Shown: positions 1-5,190 of the stretch, in pieces | How the letters are laid out: each line of letters begins with the position of its first letter | Numbering within the stretch: the stretch's first letter is position 1 | Assembly (NCBI GenBank): GCA_021782715.1 | Contig: JAJXUR010000008.1 | Span: 1-13,424, forward strand | Source of the DNA: a bacterium | Lineage (GTDB): Bacteria > Patescibacteriota > Minisyncoccia > Phycocordibacterales > Phycocordibacteraceae | Direction: 5' to 3' | DNA: 13,424 nucleotides | The notes under the pieces: model-generated | Told to the model about the DNA's origin: nothing | Seen by the model: the letters and a program-made list of their open reading frames with translations, nothing else | Databases searched by the model: none | Position numbers and translations under genes: made by a program

Positions 1-556
1 TTTCATACGTCTGCCGGAGCGTCGGGTCGGTGCCGATTTCGAGTATCTCATCATTCTCGGTGGTGGCTGAGCCGGTCCAGTTATAGCTGCCGAGCGCATA
101 GGCGCTGTCGGTGACGATGGCTTTGATGTGCATGATGCCGGAGCCGTCGGCATGCTTCTCGGTCACCACCGGTATGCCGGCATGCAAGAGTTCAGAAATG
201 ATTGGCCGGTCGTAGCTGCTCGCGCTCTCGCCCGCGTCGACGAGGCCCCGCACCTCGACACCACGTTTCTTCGCCGCGACGAGAGCGTCGGCAATATCTT
301 TCAAGGTGAACTCATACATGGCGAAATAGATGCGAGTCTTCGCGGCGTCGATGAGGGAGATGATCTCTTTGTCGTTCTGCTTCTGATCGAGGCTGTAGAC
401 GACACGAATCGCTCCGGCGGGCGGGGCCGACACCGTCTGCGCGGGGATGCTCACCGGCGCGGCTTGCGCACCGTTCCCGCCGAGGGTATACCCGACGCCG
501 CCTGCCGCAAGCACGAGCACGACGGCTACGCCTGCGCGGATCAATTTGTGCTCCAT
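1..556 (-). CDS. Secreted or membrane-anchored phospholipase D-family (single HKD) protein, 3' end cut off by the window
   Basis: The reading frame runs on the minus strand from ATG at 556-554 off the left edge and gives 185 residues without a stop. Residues 5-27 are a hydrophobic Ala/Gly/Val-rich segment behind a short basic N-terminus, read as a signal peptide or anchor, followed by a Pro/Ala-rich linker to about residue 48. One complete HKD motif is visible: H143, K145 and D150 (HxKx4D) followed by GSYNW at 156-160. In the family this motif forms the phosphodiesterase site, and single-HKD members such as Nuc dimerise to make one active centre. Nuc-like proteins are about 180-200 aa, so little is missing. 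The substrate could be DNA or phospholipid; extracytoplasmic nuclease is the inference. The start sits 6 nt after a TATACT box and 20 bp from the divergent exonuclease start. Confidence 0.85.
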   Translation of the reverse strand, partial: MEHKLIRAGVAVVLVLAAGGVGYTLGGNGAQAAPVSIPAQTVSAPPAGAIRVVYSLDQKQNDKEIISLIDAAKTRIYFAMYEFTLKDIADALVAAKKRGVEVRGLVDAGESASSYDRPIISELLHAGIPVVTEKHADGSGIMHIKAIVTDSAYALGSYNWTGSATTENDEILEIGTDPTLRQTYE

Positions 557-562
557 GCTTCC

Positions 563-568
563 AGTATA
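563..568 (-). promoter_or_regulatory. -10 box (TATACT) of the PLD-family gene
   Basis: On the minus strand TATACT is followed by six bases (GGAAGC) and then the ATG at 556. With the usual 6-7 nt from -10 box to transcription start, the mRNA would begin at or next to the start codon, so it would be leaderless. GGAAG lies only 1 nt from the ATG, too close for a working Shine-Dalgarno sequence. The box overlaps the divergent TATAAT at 565-570. No convincing -35 box is seen. Confidence 0.6.
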
Positions 569-570
569 AT
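565..570 (+). promoter_or_regulatory. -10 box (TATAAT) of the exonuclease gene
   Basis: A consensus TATAAT is followed by six bases (GCACCT) and the ATG at 577, which implies a leaderless transcript. It overlaps the opposite-strand TATACT at 563-568, so the whole 20-bp intergenic gap is a bidirectional core promoter. No -35 box close to consensus is present at the expected spacing. Confidence 0.65.
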
Positions 571-576
571 GCACCT

Positions 577-1278
577 ATGGCACTCGTATTCGACATCGAG
601 ACGGTCGGCGAGGCGTGGGACACGCTCGATGCGACGACGCAGCACAATCTCTCGTGGTACCTGCGTGAGTCATCGAAGAACGATGAAGAGTACGAGTACG
701 AGATGAAAGAGCTCAAAGAGGGGATGGGGCTCTCGCCGCTGACCGGTTTCATCGTCGCGATTGGCGTCTACGATACCGAAAAAGAAAAAGGCGCCGTGTA
801 TTTCTCTGCGCCAGATAGGGAAATAGAAGAGAGTGAAAAAGATGGTATCAAGTATGAAGCGATGAGCGAGAAGGAGATGCTTGAGCAGTTCTGGAGGGTC
901 GCGGCAGTCTGCAATGAATTCGTCTCTTTCAACGGCCGCGGCTTCGACGCGCCGTTTCTCGCTATCCGCTCGATGGTACACGGCATCGTGCCGACGAAAG
1001 ACTTACTGAGCAATCGATATCTCTCGCTGCAGCGCGGCTGCACCCATGTCGACCTCATGGACCAGCTCACGTTCTACGGCGCGGCTCGGTTCAAGAAGAG
1101 CCTCCACCTTTTTTGCCGCGCTCTGGGCATCGGGAGCCCGAAGGCGGGAGGTACGACCGGCGATGACGTCGCGGCGCTCTACAAAGAGAAGAAGTACCGG
1201 GACATCGCTCGGTATAACGCCGGCGACATCATCGCCACGGCCGCGCTCTACCGGCGTTGGCAAGAGACGTTCCGCTAG
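577..1278 (+). CDS. Predicted DEDDy-type 3'-5' exonuclease (PolB-exonuclease-like, RNase H fold)
   Basis: The 233-aa protein begins with the Exo I motif FDIET (D6, E8). The Exo II motif SFNGRGFDAPFL follows with D124, and the Exo III motif YNAGD near the C-terminus has Y213 and D217 in the YxxxD spacing. These four acidic residues plus tyrosine are the metal-binding set of DEDDy exonucleases. The layout matches the family of predicted 3'-5' exonucleases related to the exonuclease domain of PolB (Pfam DNA_pol_B_exo2 type). No polymerase domain is attached, so it is likely a stand-alone cytoplasmic nuclease. Whether it acts on DNA or RNA cannot be read from the sequence. The ATG is fixed by the -10 box 6 nt upstream and by Exo I starting at residue 5. 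An insertion of charged residues (about 35-50 and 80-100) separates Exo I from Exo II. Confidence 0.85.
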   Translation: MALVFDIETVGEAWDTLDATTQHNLSWYLRESSKNDEEYEYEMKELKEGMGLSPLTGFIVAIGVYDTEKEKGAVYFSAPDREIEESEKDGIKYEAMSEKEMLEQFWRVAAVCNEFVSFNGRGFDAPFLAIRSMVHGIVPTKDLLSNRYLSLQRGCTHVDLMDQLTFYGAARFKKSLHLFCRALGIGSPKAGGTTGDDVAALYKEKKYRDIARYNAGDIIATAALYRRWQETFR

Positions 1279-1310
1279 ATATCCACACCCGAGACCTCTT
1301 CGTGATACTG

Positions 1311-1316
1311 TAGGCT
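1311..1316 (+). promoter_or_regulatory. Possible -10 box (TAGGCT) for the FMN reductase gene
   Basis: TAGGCT lies in the 67-bp gap between the exonuclease and the reductase and is the same hexamer that precedes the DUF2127 gene at 1945. Here the ATG is 29 nt further on, so the leader would be about 23 nt. TAAGCT at 1324-1329 is an alternative. Support is weak. Confidence 0.3.
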
Positions 1317-1345
1317 CTATCCATAAGCTAATCATTCGAAACCAC

Positions 1346-1879
1346 ATGAACATCGTCGCTATTTCAGGAAGTTTGAGGAAGGACTCGTTTAACACGATGC
1401 TGCTGCGATCGCTCTCGGAGCTCGCGCCGGCGGGTATGGACATCTCCATCGCCGACATCAGCACGCTGCCGATGTATGACCAGGATGCGGAAGTGTCGTT
1501 TCCGGCCGCCGCACAGGCACTGAAGGATGCGATTGAGAAGGCTGACGGCATCATCATTGCGACGCCGGAGTACAATCGCTCGATTCCGGGTGTCTTGAAG
1601 AATGCAATCGATTGGGCTAGCCGCCCATGGGGCCAGAATTCGTTTGCCGGGAAGCCGGTGCTCACTATGGGCGTCTCGGTCGGGAAGCTCGGTACAGCGC
1701 TCGCGCAAGCACATTTGAAGCAGATTCTGACCTATCTCGACATGAAGGTCATCGGCCAGCCGGAGCTCTACCTCGGTCCTGCACAGGAATTGTTCGATGC
1801 GGCGGGGAATCTCACTGAAGAGTCAACGAAAGACACACTCGCGAAGGCGCTCGGCGTCCTTGCGAGCCGCGTCGCGTAA
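1346..1879 (+). CDS. NADPH-dependent FMN reductase family protein (ChrR/azoreductase-like flavodoxin fold)
   Basis: The 177-aa protein has the flavodoxin-like FMN-reductase layout. Beta strand 1 is MNIVAIS, followed by the phosphate-binding loop GSLRKDSFN (residues 8-16). The flavin-contacting motif TPEYNRSIPGVLKNAIDW is at about 73-90. A later strand (PVLTMGVSVGKLGTALA) precedes the C-terminal helices. Family members reduce FMN, quinones, azo dyes or chromate with NAD(P)H and act in the cytoplasm, often in oxidative-stress protection; the physiological substrate here is unknown. The frame is open upstream to 1046, but that part shadows the exonuclease gene. The ATG at 1346 places the first strand exactly at the N-terminus, as in the family. 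No Shine-Dalgarno sequence precedes it. A strong terminator follows within 10 bp. Confidence 0.88.
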   Translation: MNIVAISGSLRKDSFNTMLLRSLSELAPAGMDISIADISTLPMYDQDAEVSFPAAAQALKDAIEKADGIIIATPEYNRSIPGVLKNAIDWASRPWGQNSFAGKPVLTMGVSVGKLGTALAQAHLKQILTYLDMKVIGQPELYLGPAQELFDAAGNLTEESTKDTLAKALGVLASRVA

Positions 1880-1887
1880 CTCTCGAA

Positions 1888-1922
1888 AAAACCGCGGAGA
1901 CCCTTGGGGTCTCCGCGGTTTT
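1888..1922 (+). terminator. Rho-independent terminator after the FMN reductase gene
   Basis: A perfect 16-bp stem (1888-1903 with 1907-1922) has a TTG loop. It has a GC core flanked by A's on the left and T's on the right, then CGTTTT. The symmetry would let it work on either strand. It ends 22 bp before the next -10 box. Confidence 0.9.
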
Positions 1923-1944
1923 CGTTTTACGTTGCGATGCGTGA

Positions 1945-1950
1945 TAGGCT
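1945..1950 (+). promoter_or_regulatory. Putative -10 box (TAGGCT) of the DUF2127 gene
   Basis: TAGGCT is followed by six bases (ACGGTT) and the ATG at 1957, the same 6-nt spacing seen at 565, 563 and 7036 in this window. The hexamer itself is a poor match to TATAAT. The case rests on the spacing, on the lack of a Shine-Dalgarno sequence, and on the terminator just upstream, which means a new promoter is needed here. Confidence 0.45.
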
Positions 1951-1956
1951 ACGGTT

Positions 1957-2472
1957 ATGCAGAGCCGCCCTGAGATTGTTGAAGGAAAAACAGAACAGAA
2001 AGTTGAGCGAGATATCCTCTGGCTTTTCGACTTGGCGCTCGTCATCAAAGCTGTCGACGGCGCACTCGAAGTCCTCGCGGCGCTTCTGGTGCTCTACGTG
2101 CCGCCGGTATTCGTCATCAAGCTTGCCGAGTTTGCGACGGGCGGCGAACTCTCGCAGGATCCGGGGGATTTCATCGCGACAACCATCCGGAATGCCGCAC
2201 AAGCGTTCACCGTCCACACGCACTACCTGCTCGCGCTCTATCTTGCGCTTCACGGTATCGTGAAAGTGTTGCTCGTCATCGGCATCTTCGCCAAGAAGAA
2301 AATCGCGTATCCGCTCTTCATGATTGCGCTCGCTCTCTTCGGCGCGTATGAAGCCTATCGCGGCTTCGTGCTCCACGAACTCTTGCTCCAAGCGCTTGCA
2401 ATCTTCGACCTCGCTCTCCTCGTGCTTACGTCGTACGAGTATCGTCGTCGATATCCGGTTCGCCTCGCGTAG
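1957..2472 (+). CDS. DUF2127-family integral membrane protein
   Basis: The 171-aa protein has a short charged cytoplasmic N-terminus and about four hydrophobic segments (roughly 24-50, 86-110, 117-135 and 140-160). Characteristic features are the first helix FDLALVIKAVDGALEVL, a conserved-looking HxxxALYLALHGIVK segment at 89-103, the YP pair at 118-119, and a final AIFDLALLVLTSYEYRRR helix with a basic tail. This pattern matches the uncharacterised DUF2127 (predicted membrane protein) family. No enzymatic residues can be inferred and the function is unknown. The start follows a putative -10 box by 6 nt. The last 47 bp overlap the 3' end of the convergent DedA-family gene. Confidence 0.75.
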   Translation: MQSRPEIVEGKTEQKVERDILWLFDLALVIKAVDGALEVLAALLVLYVPPVFVIKLAEFATGGELSQDPGDFIATTIRNAAQAFTVHTHYLLALYLALHGIVKVLLVIGIFAKKKIAYPLFMIALALFGAYEAYRGFVLHELLLQALAIFDLALLVLTSYEYRRRYPVRLA

Positions 2473-3043
2473 CACGGTAAGCGAGGATGTTGTGGCGTCC
2501 CACGAAGAAAAGCGCGATGAGGGCGATGCCGGCTATACTCCAGCGCACCGGTCCGAGCCATGCTGACGTGAGACTGCCGAACCAGTAGGAGGCGGAAAAA
2601 AGGAGTGTCGTCCAGATGGACGTCGCACCGATAGCGACGATGATGAACGTGGAGAGCGGCGAGCGGAAGAAGCCGCTCGACGTGTAGGTCGGGAGTCGTG
2701 CACCCGGTATGAAGCGCGCCGAAAAGATAGTGAGAATATAGCGGGTCTCGAGCCATGCGCGGAAGGGGGCGATGAGGTCGTGGTCGACGTATCGCGCGAG
2801 ACGTGGCGACGTGCTCGCGAGCCAGCCGAGGCAGTAGAGCCCGATATCGCCGACGACGATGCCGGTATAGAGTGAGAGGAGAGCGAGCGGTACCGAGATG
2901 ATGCCGTCAGCCGCGAGCACGCCGACGATGATGGTCGTCGGGTCCTCGAGGATGAAGGTGCCGAGGATGATCGCGAGCGAGAGGAGTGTCGAACTCCCGG
3001 CCTCTCCGGTGATGAAATGGTAGAGGAAAGAGAAATGCTGCAT
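2426..3043 (-). CDS. DedA-family (SNARE-associated) membrane protein
   Basis: The 205-aa protein has several hydrophobic segments. It carries the DedA signatures: an acidic pair in a membrane segment near residue 33 (FILEDPTTIIVGVLAADG), the G(D)IGLYxxG segment around 65-73, and the re-entrant-loop motif FSARFIPGARLPTYTSSGF at 107-125 with R110, P113 and R116. DedA proteins act in the inner membrane as likely lipid scramblases or flippases (undecaprenyl-phosphate or phosphatidylethanolamine recycling) and affect pH and membrane-potential balance; which lipid applies here is unknown. The acidic tail after residue 194 (DIDDD) is cytoplasmic in most models. The gene is divergent from the sigma factor gene (81-bp gap) and overlaps the DUF2127 gene tail-to-tail by 47 bp. 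No terminator lies between them. Confidence 0.85.
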   Translation of the reverse strand: MQHFSFLYHFITGEAGSSTLLSLAIILGTFILEDPTTIIVGVLAADGIISVPLALLSLYTGIVVGDIGLYCLGWLASTSPRLARYVDHDLIAPFRAWLETRYILTIFSARFIPGARLPTYTSSGFFRSPLSTFIIVAIGATSIWTTLLFSASYWFGSLTSAWLGPVRWSIAGIALIALFFVGRHNILAYRATRGEPDIDDDTRTT

Positions 3044-3055
3044 GGGAACTGCTTC

Positions 3056-3061
3056 AGTCTA
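3056..3061 (-). promoter_or_regulatory. Putative -10 box (TAGACT) of the DedA-family gene
   Basis: On the minus strand TAGACT stands 12 nt before the ATG at 3043, which would give a leader of about 5-6 nt. No Shine-Dalgarno sequence is present. It is one of two boxes in the 81-bp divergent gap. Confidence 0.4.
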
Positions 3062-3108
3062 GCAGATTTCCGGCTGCGAGAAACATATCGGCAGTCAGCC
3101 GCGTAGAG

Positions 3109-3114
3109 TAGAAT
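3109..3114 (+). promoter_or_regulatory. Putative -10 box (TAGAAT) of the sigma factor gene
   Basis: TAGAAT lies 10 nt before the ATG at 3125, predicting a leader of about 3-4 nt. An overlapping TAGGCG at 3114-3119 is a weaker alternative. No ECF-type GGAAC -35 element is found at suitable spacing, so autoregulation by the encoded sigma factor is not supported by the DNA. Confidence 0.45.
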
Positions 3115-3124
3115 AGGCGAACGT

Positions 3125-3697
3125 ATGCCGCTGGATATGACCGATGAAGAGATTGTCCGCCGGGCCTTGTCGGATAAGGAGGCATTCGCGCACCTTATCG
3201 AGCGGTATGAGGCGAAGCTCTTGCGATACCTCGAGCGGCTCGGCGTCCTCGTGCGGGAGGACCGCGAAGACATCCTGCAGAATGCTTTCGTGAAGGCATA
3301 CCGGAATCTCAATAGCTTCGATCCGACACTCGCTTTCTCGTCGTGGCTGTACCGCATCGCGCACAATGAGGCGATGAGCTTCTTCCGTGCAAAGCGCGCA
3401 CGGCCGCAGGTCATCCTCTCGGAAGAAGGGGAAGCGCTTATCACTGAATTGCGCGATGACGTGGCAGACGCGTCGGCAGTTGCAGAACTTCGCCTTTCAC
3501 GAGAAGAGCTCGGCAAGGCATTCGCTAAGCTCGAACCGCGCTACCGCGACGTACTCACGCTCCGATTCTTCGAGGAACGTTCGTATGCGGAGATGTCTGA
3601 TATCCTCGAAGTACCGGTCGGGACGGTCTCGACGCTCCTGTACCGGGCGAAGCGCGCGCTCCGCGAGGCTCTGCCGGAACTCACTTTTTCATCATGA
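3125..3697 (+). CDS. RNA polymerase sigma-70 family factor, ECF-like (regions 2 and 4 only)
   Basis: The 190-aa protein has sigma region 2 at about residues 20-90. There the core-binding and -10-binding signature reads EDILQNAFVKAYRNLNSF, then WLYRIAHNEAMSFFRAKRAR. Region 4 at about 127-182 has the helix-turn-helix YAEMSDILEVPVGTVSTLLY followed by RAKRALRE. Regions 1.1 and 3 are absent, as in ECF (group IV) sigma factors, and the length is typical. It should direct RNA polymerase to a small regulon in response to a signal, commonly envelope stress. Its stop codon overlaps the ATG of a membrane protein gene (ATGA), the usual place for an anti-sigma factor. An internal ATG at residue 5 (3137) is an alternative start that would fit MTDEEIVRRAL well. 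Confidence 0.9.
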   Translation: MPLDMTDEEIVRRALSDKEAFAHLIERYEAKLLRYLERLGVLVREDREDILQNAFVKAYRNLNSFDPTLAFSSWLYRIAHNEAMSFFRAKRARPQVILSEEGEALITELRDDVADASAVAELRLSREELGKAFAKLEPRYRDVLTLRFFEERSYAEMSDILEVPVGTVSTLLYRAKRALREALPELTFSS

Positions 3698-4569
3698 CCA
3701 TCACGACCAACCATCCGCATGACGACCCTTTCGCGAAACGCGTGCTCGCGCGTATCGATGAGGAGAACCTGACGCCGCGTCCGCGGTGGGAATTTGTCTT
3801 CAAGAACTGCGTCTTCTGGGGTCTCGGCGGTATCGCCGTCGTGCTCGGCGCCTTCGCGTTCTCGGCGATGCTGTTCGAATTCGAAAACGTCGATTGGCGT
3901 CTCGCGCTCGTGACCCATCGCAGTCTTTTCGCGTTTTTCCTCGATGCGGCTCCGTTCCTCTGGATTGGAGCGCTCGCGCTCTTTCTCCTTATCGGCTACC
4001 TGAATGTCCGCCGGACGAATCACGGCTACCGTTACTCGCTCGTGCTTATCGCAGCGGGGGCGGTCCTCACCTCGCTATCGCTCGGTGCTGCGCTCTATGC
4101 GACCGGTCTTGGCGGCCTCGTTGAGGAGGGCGTCGGCGCGTACGCGCCGTTCCATCGTCCCATCCTCGTTGCAGAGCGCTCGTGGTGGCTCGCGCCCGAC
4201 AAGGGGCTTCTTGCTGGATATGTGGTATCGGCCGCGCCGGGTGCGGTCTCTTTCGTCCTTCGTGATTTCAGCGGCGCACTATGGCACGTCGACGGAAACG
4301 ACTTGCGTGCATCCGATCTTGCAGCGGCCGCGCGCGGCGGGCTCGTGCGAGTCATCGGCGTCCCGACGAACGCGACGAGTACCACATTTCATGCGTGTTT
4401 CGTGCTCTCATGGAAGTTCCGCGGCGATTGGGGGGGTACGCCACCACTATTCCCCCTCGCGGTCATCGCCTCGACCAGTGAAAGAATTTCGTCGACGGCG
4501 CGTAGTGAAGTGTGTAGGGGCATCCGCCCCTACACCCAGCTTCGCTTGCTCGACGAGACTGGCTTCTAG
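3694..4569 (+). CDS. Three-TM membrane protein coupled to the sigma factor; candidate anti-sigma/sensor with OB-like C-terminal domain
   Basis: The 291-aa protein is not from a family I can name. Its ATG overlaps the sigma stop codon (ATGA), implying translational coupling. A polar N-terminus of about 36 residues, which could bind the sigma factor, is followed by three hydrophobic segments (about 37-62, 78-104 and 113-140). The rest, from about 150, looks like a small beta-rich domain with the strand order of an OB-like barrel: GLLAGYVVS, AVSFVLRDFSG, LWHVDG, a helix, LVRVIGVP, then FHACFVLSW. No HxxxCxxC zinc anti-sigma motif is present. The last 43 residues (after W246) look unlike the rest. 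They follow a run of seven G's (4430-4436), read through a palindromic repeat, and may be a frameshift product; the -1 frame would end at 4481. Anti-sigma role is inferred from position only. Confidence 0.65.
   Translation: MTITTNHPHDDPFAKRVLARIDEENLTPRPRWEFVFKNCVFWGLGGIAVVLGAFAFSAMLFEFENVDWRLALVTHRSLFAFFLDAAPFLWIGALALFLLIGYLNVRRTNHGYRYSLVLIAAGAVLTSLSLGAALYATGLGGLVEEGVGAYAPFHRPILVAERSWWLAPDKGLLAGYVVSAAPGAVSFVLRDFSGALWHVDGNDLRASDLAAAARGGLVRVIGVPTNATSTTFHACFVLSWKFRGDWGGTPPLFPLAVIASTSERISSTARSEVCRGIRPYTQLRLLDETGF
4489..4556. repeat. REP-like palindromic element with a perfect 10-bp inverted repeat
   Basis: The core GTGTAGGGGC (4512-4521) and GCCCCTACAC (4526-4535) are perfect inverted repeats around a 4-nt loop. 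Flanking GAAG (4507-4510) with CTTC (4540-4543) and TCGTCGA (4489-4495) with TCGACGA (4550-4556) extend the symmetry imperfectly to 68 bp. There is no T-tract, so it is not a classical terminator. The shape recalls REP-type dispersed palindromes mobilised by TnpA(REP)/Y1 transposases; only one copy is seen in this window. Confidence 0.55.
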
Positions 4570-4626
4570 CCTTCGGGCGTTCTTTGCGAGCAGAGCGTCC
4601 GGGCTCGACGGTGCGAGCGTTCGCTG

Positions 4627-4665
4627 AAAACAGAGAGTCCCGCGAAAGCGGGACTCTCTGTTTTT
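4627..4665 (+). terminator. Strong rho-independent terminator with GAAA tetraloop
   Basis: A perfect 17-bp stem (4627-4643 with 4648-4664) is capped by a GNRA loop GAAA (4644-4647) and runs into TTTTT. The flanking A's make it potentially bidirectional. It closes the sigma/membrane-protein unit and insulates the VKOR gene. The 57 bp between the membrane gene's stop codon and this hairpin hold no other recognisable signal. Confidence 0.93.
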
Positions 4666-4692
4666 GCATTTGCACGGAGGCTATGATGCGCG

Positions 4693-4698
4693 TATTCT
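4693..4698 (+). promoter_or_regulatory. Putative -10 box (TATTCT) of the VKOR gene
   Basis: TATTCT lies 7 nt before the ATG at 4706, again consistent with a leaderless or nearly leaderless transcript. TATGAT at 4682-4687 is an alternative that would give a leader of about 12 nt. AAGG sits only 1 nt from the ATG, too close for ordinary Shine-Dalgarno pairing. Confidence 0.45.
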
Positions 4699-4705
4699 GA
4701 AAGGT

Positions 4706-5179
4706 ATGAAACGAATCGGCGTGGTGTTCATCCTCGTGCTCGCGTTCTGCGGCCTCGCAGACTCGGTCTACCTCACGCAGCATGAGCTCAGCGGTACGCC
4801 GCTCATCTGCAACATCCAGAATCTGAGCGGCTGCAATACGGTCGCGACCAGTCCGTATTCGCATCTCTTTGGCGTGCCGCTTGCCGAATACGGCGTCTTC
4901 TTTTACGGCATCCTCTTCGTGCTCGCCGCGCTGGAACTCGTCCTCTTCGATCGAGTGCTGCGCCGTGCGCTTCAATGGGCCGCGATCTTCGGCGTCCTGA
5001 CATCGCTCTACTTCAGTGTCCTCCAGGTATTTTTTATCGGCGCATTCTGCATCTATTGCGCGGCGTCCGCCATCATCGCTCTTCTCATCCTCATCCTCGC
5101 GAGCTTCATCGAACCTCTCCGCGGCCGCGCGGCGACACGCACACCTTTGGAACCGCTCATCATGCCACCTACGGCATAA
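4706..5179 (+). CDS. Vitamin K epoxide reductase (VKOR) family membrane oxidoreductase
   Basis: The 157-aa protein has four to five hydrophobic segments and the full VKOR catalytic set. The loop cysteines C35 and C43 sit in LICNIQNLSGCNTV, the conserved serine S49 precedes the YSHLFGVPLAEYG segment, and the CxxC redox centre is C115-IY-C118. Bacterial VKOR proteins re-oxidise a DsbA-like thioredoxin partner and pass electrons to quinone, so they replace DsbB in extracytoplasmic disulfide formation. No thioredoxin domain is fused, so a separate partner must be encoded elsewhere. The frame is open from 4664, but the ATG at 4706 fits the first TM helix and the -10 box. The next gene starts 11 bp after the stop. 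Confidence 0.93.
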   Translation: MKRIGVVFILVLAFCGLADSVYLTQHELSGTPLICNIQNLSGCNTVATSPYSHLFGVPLAEYGVFFYGILFVLAALELVLFDRVLRRALQWAAIFGVLTSLYFSVLQVFFIGAFCIYCAASAIIALLILILASFIEPLRGRAATRTPLEPLIMPPTA

Positions 5180-5180
5180 T
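5175..5180 (+). promoter_or_regulatory. Weak possible -10 box (CATAAT) before the beta-helix protein gene
   Basis: CATAAT overlaps the VKOR stop codon and is 10 nt from the ATG at 5191. It could give a separate short-leader transcript, but read-through from the VKOR promoter explains expression equally well. Confidence 0.25.
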
Positions 5181-5190
5181 CATTTCTCGT

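Noticed and set aside
1333..1345. Possible T-loop-like sequence (ATTCGAAAC) before the FMN reductase gene
   Set aside because: No acceptor stem, D-arm or anticodon arm can be formed around it, so it is not a tRNA.
2533..3516. 327-aa minus-strand frame antisense to the sigma factor and DedA region
   Set aside because: Ser/Arg-rich low-complexity translation across two real genes; shadow frame.
4569..4578. GCC-TTCG-GGC mini-hairpin directly after the sigma-partner stop
   Set aside because: Only a 3-bp stem; too weak to call a terminator, and a strong terminator follows at 4627.
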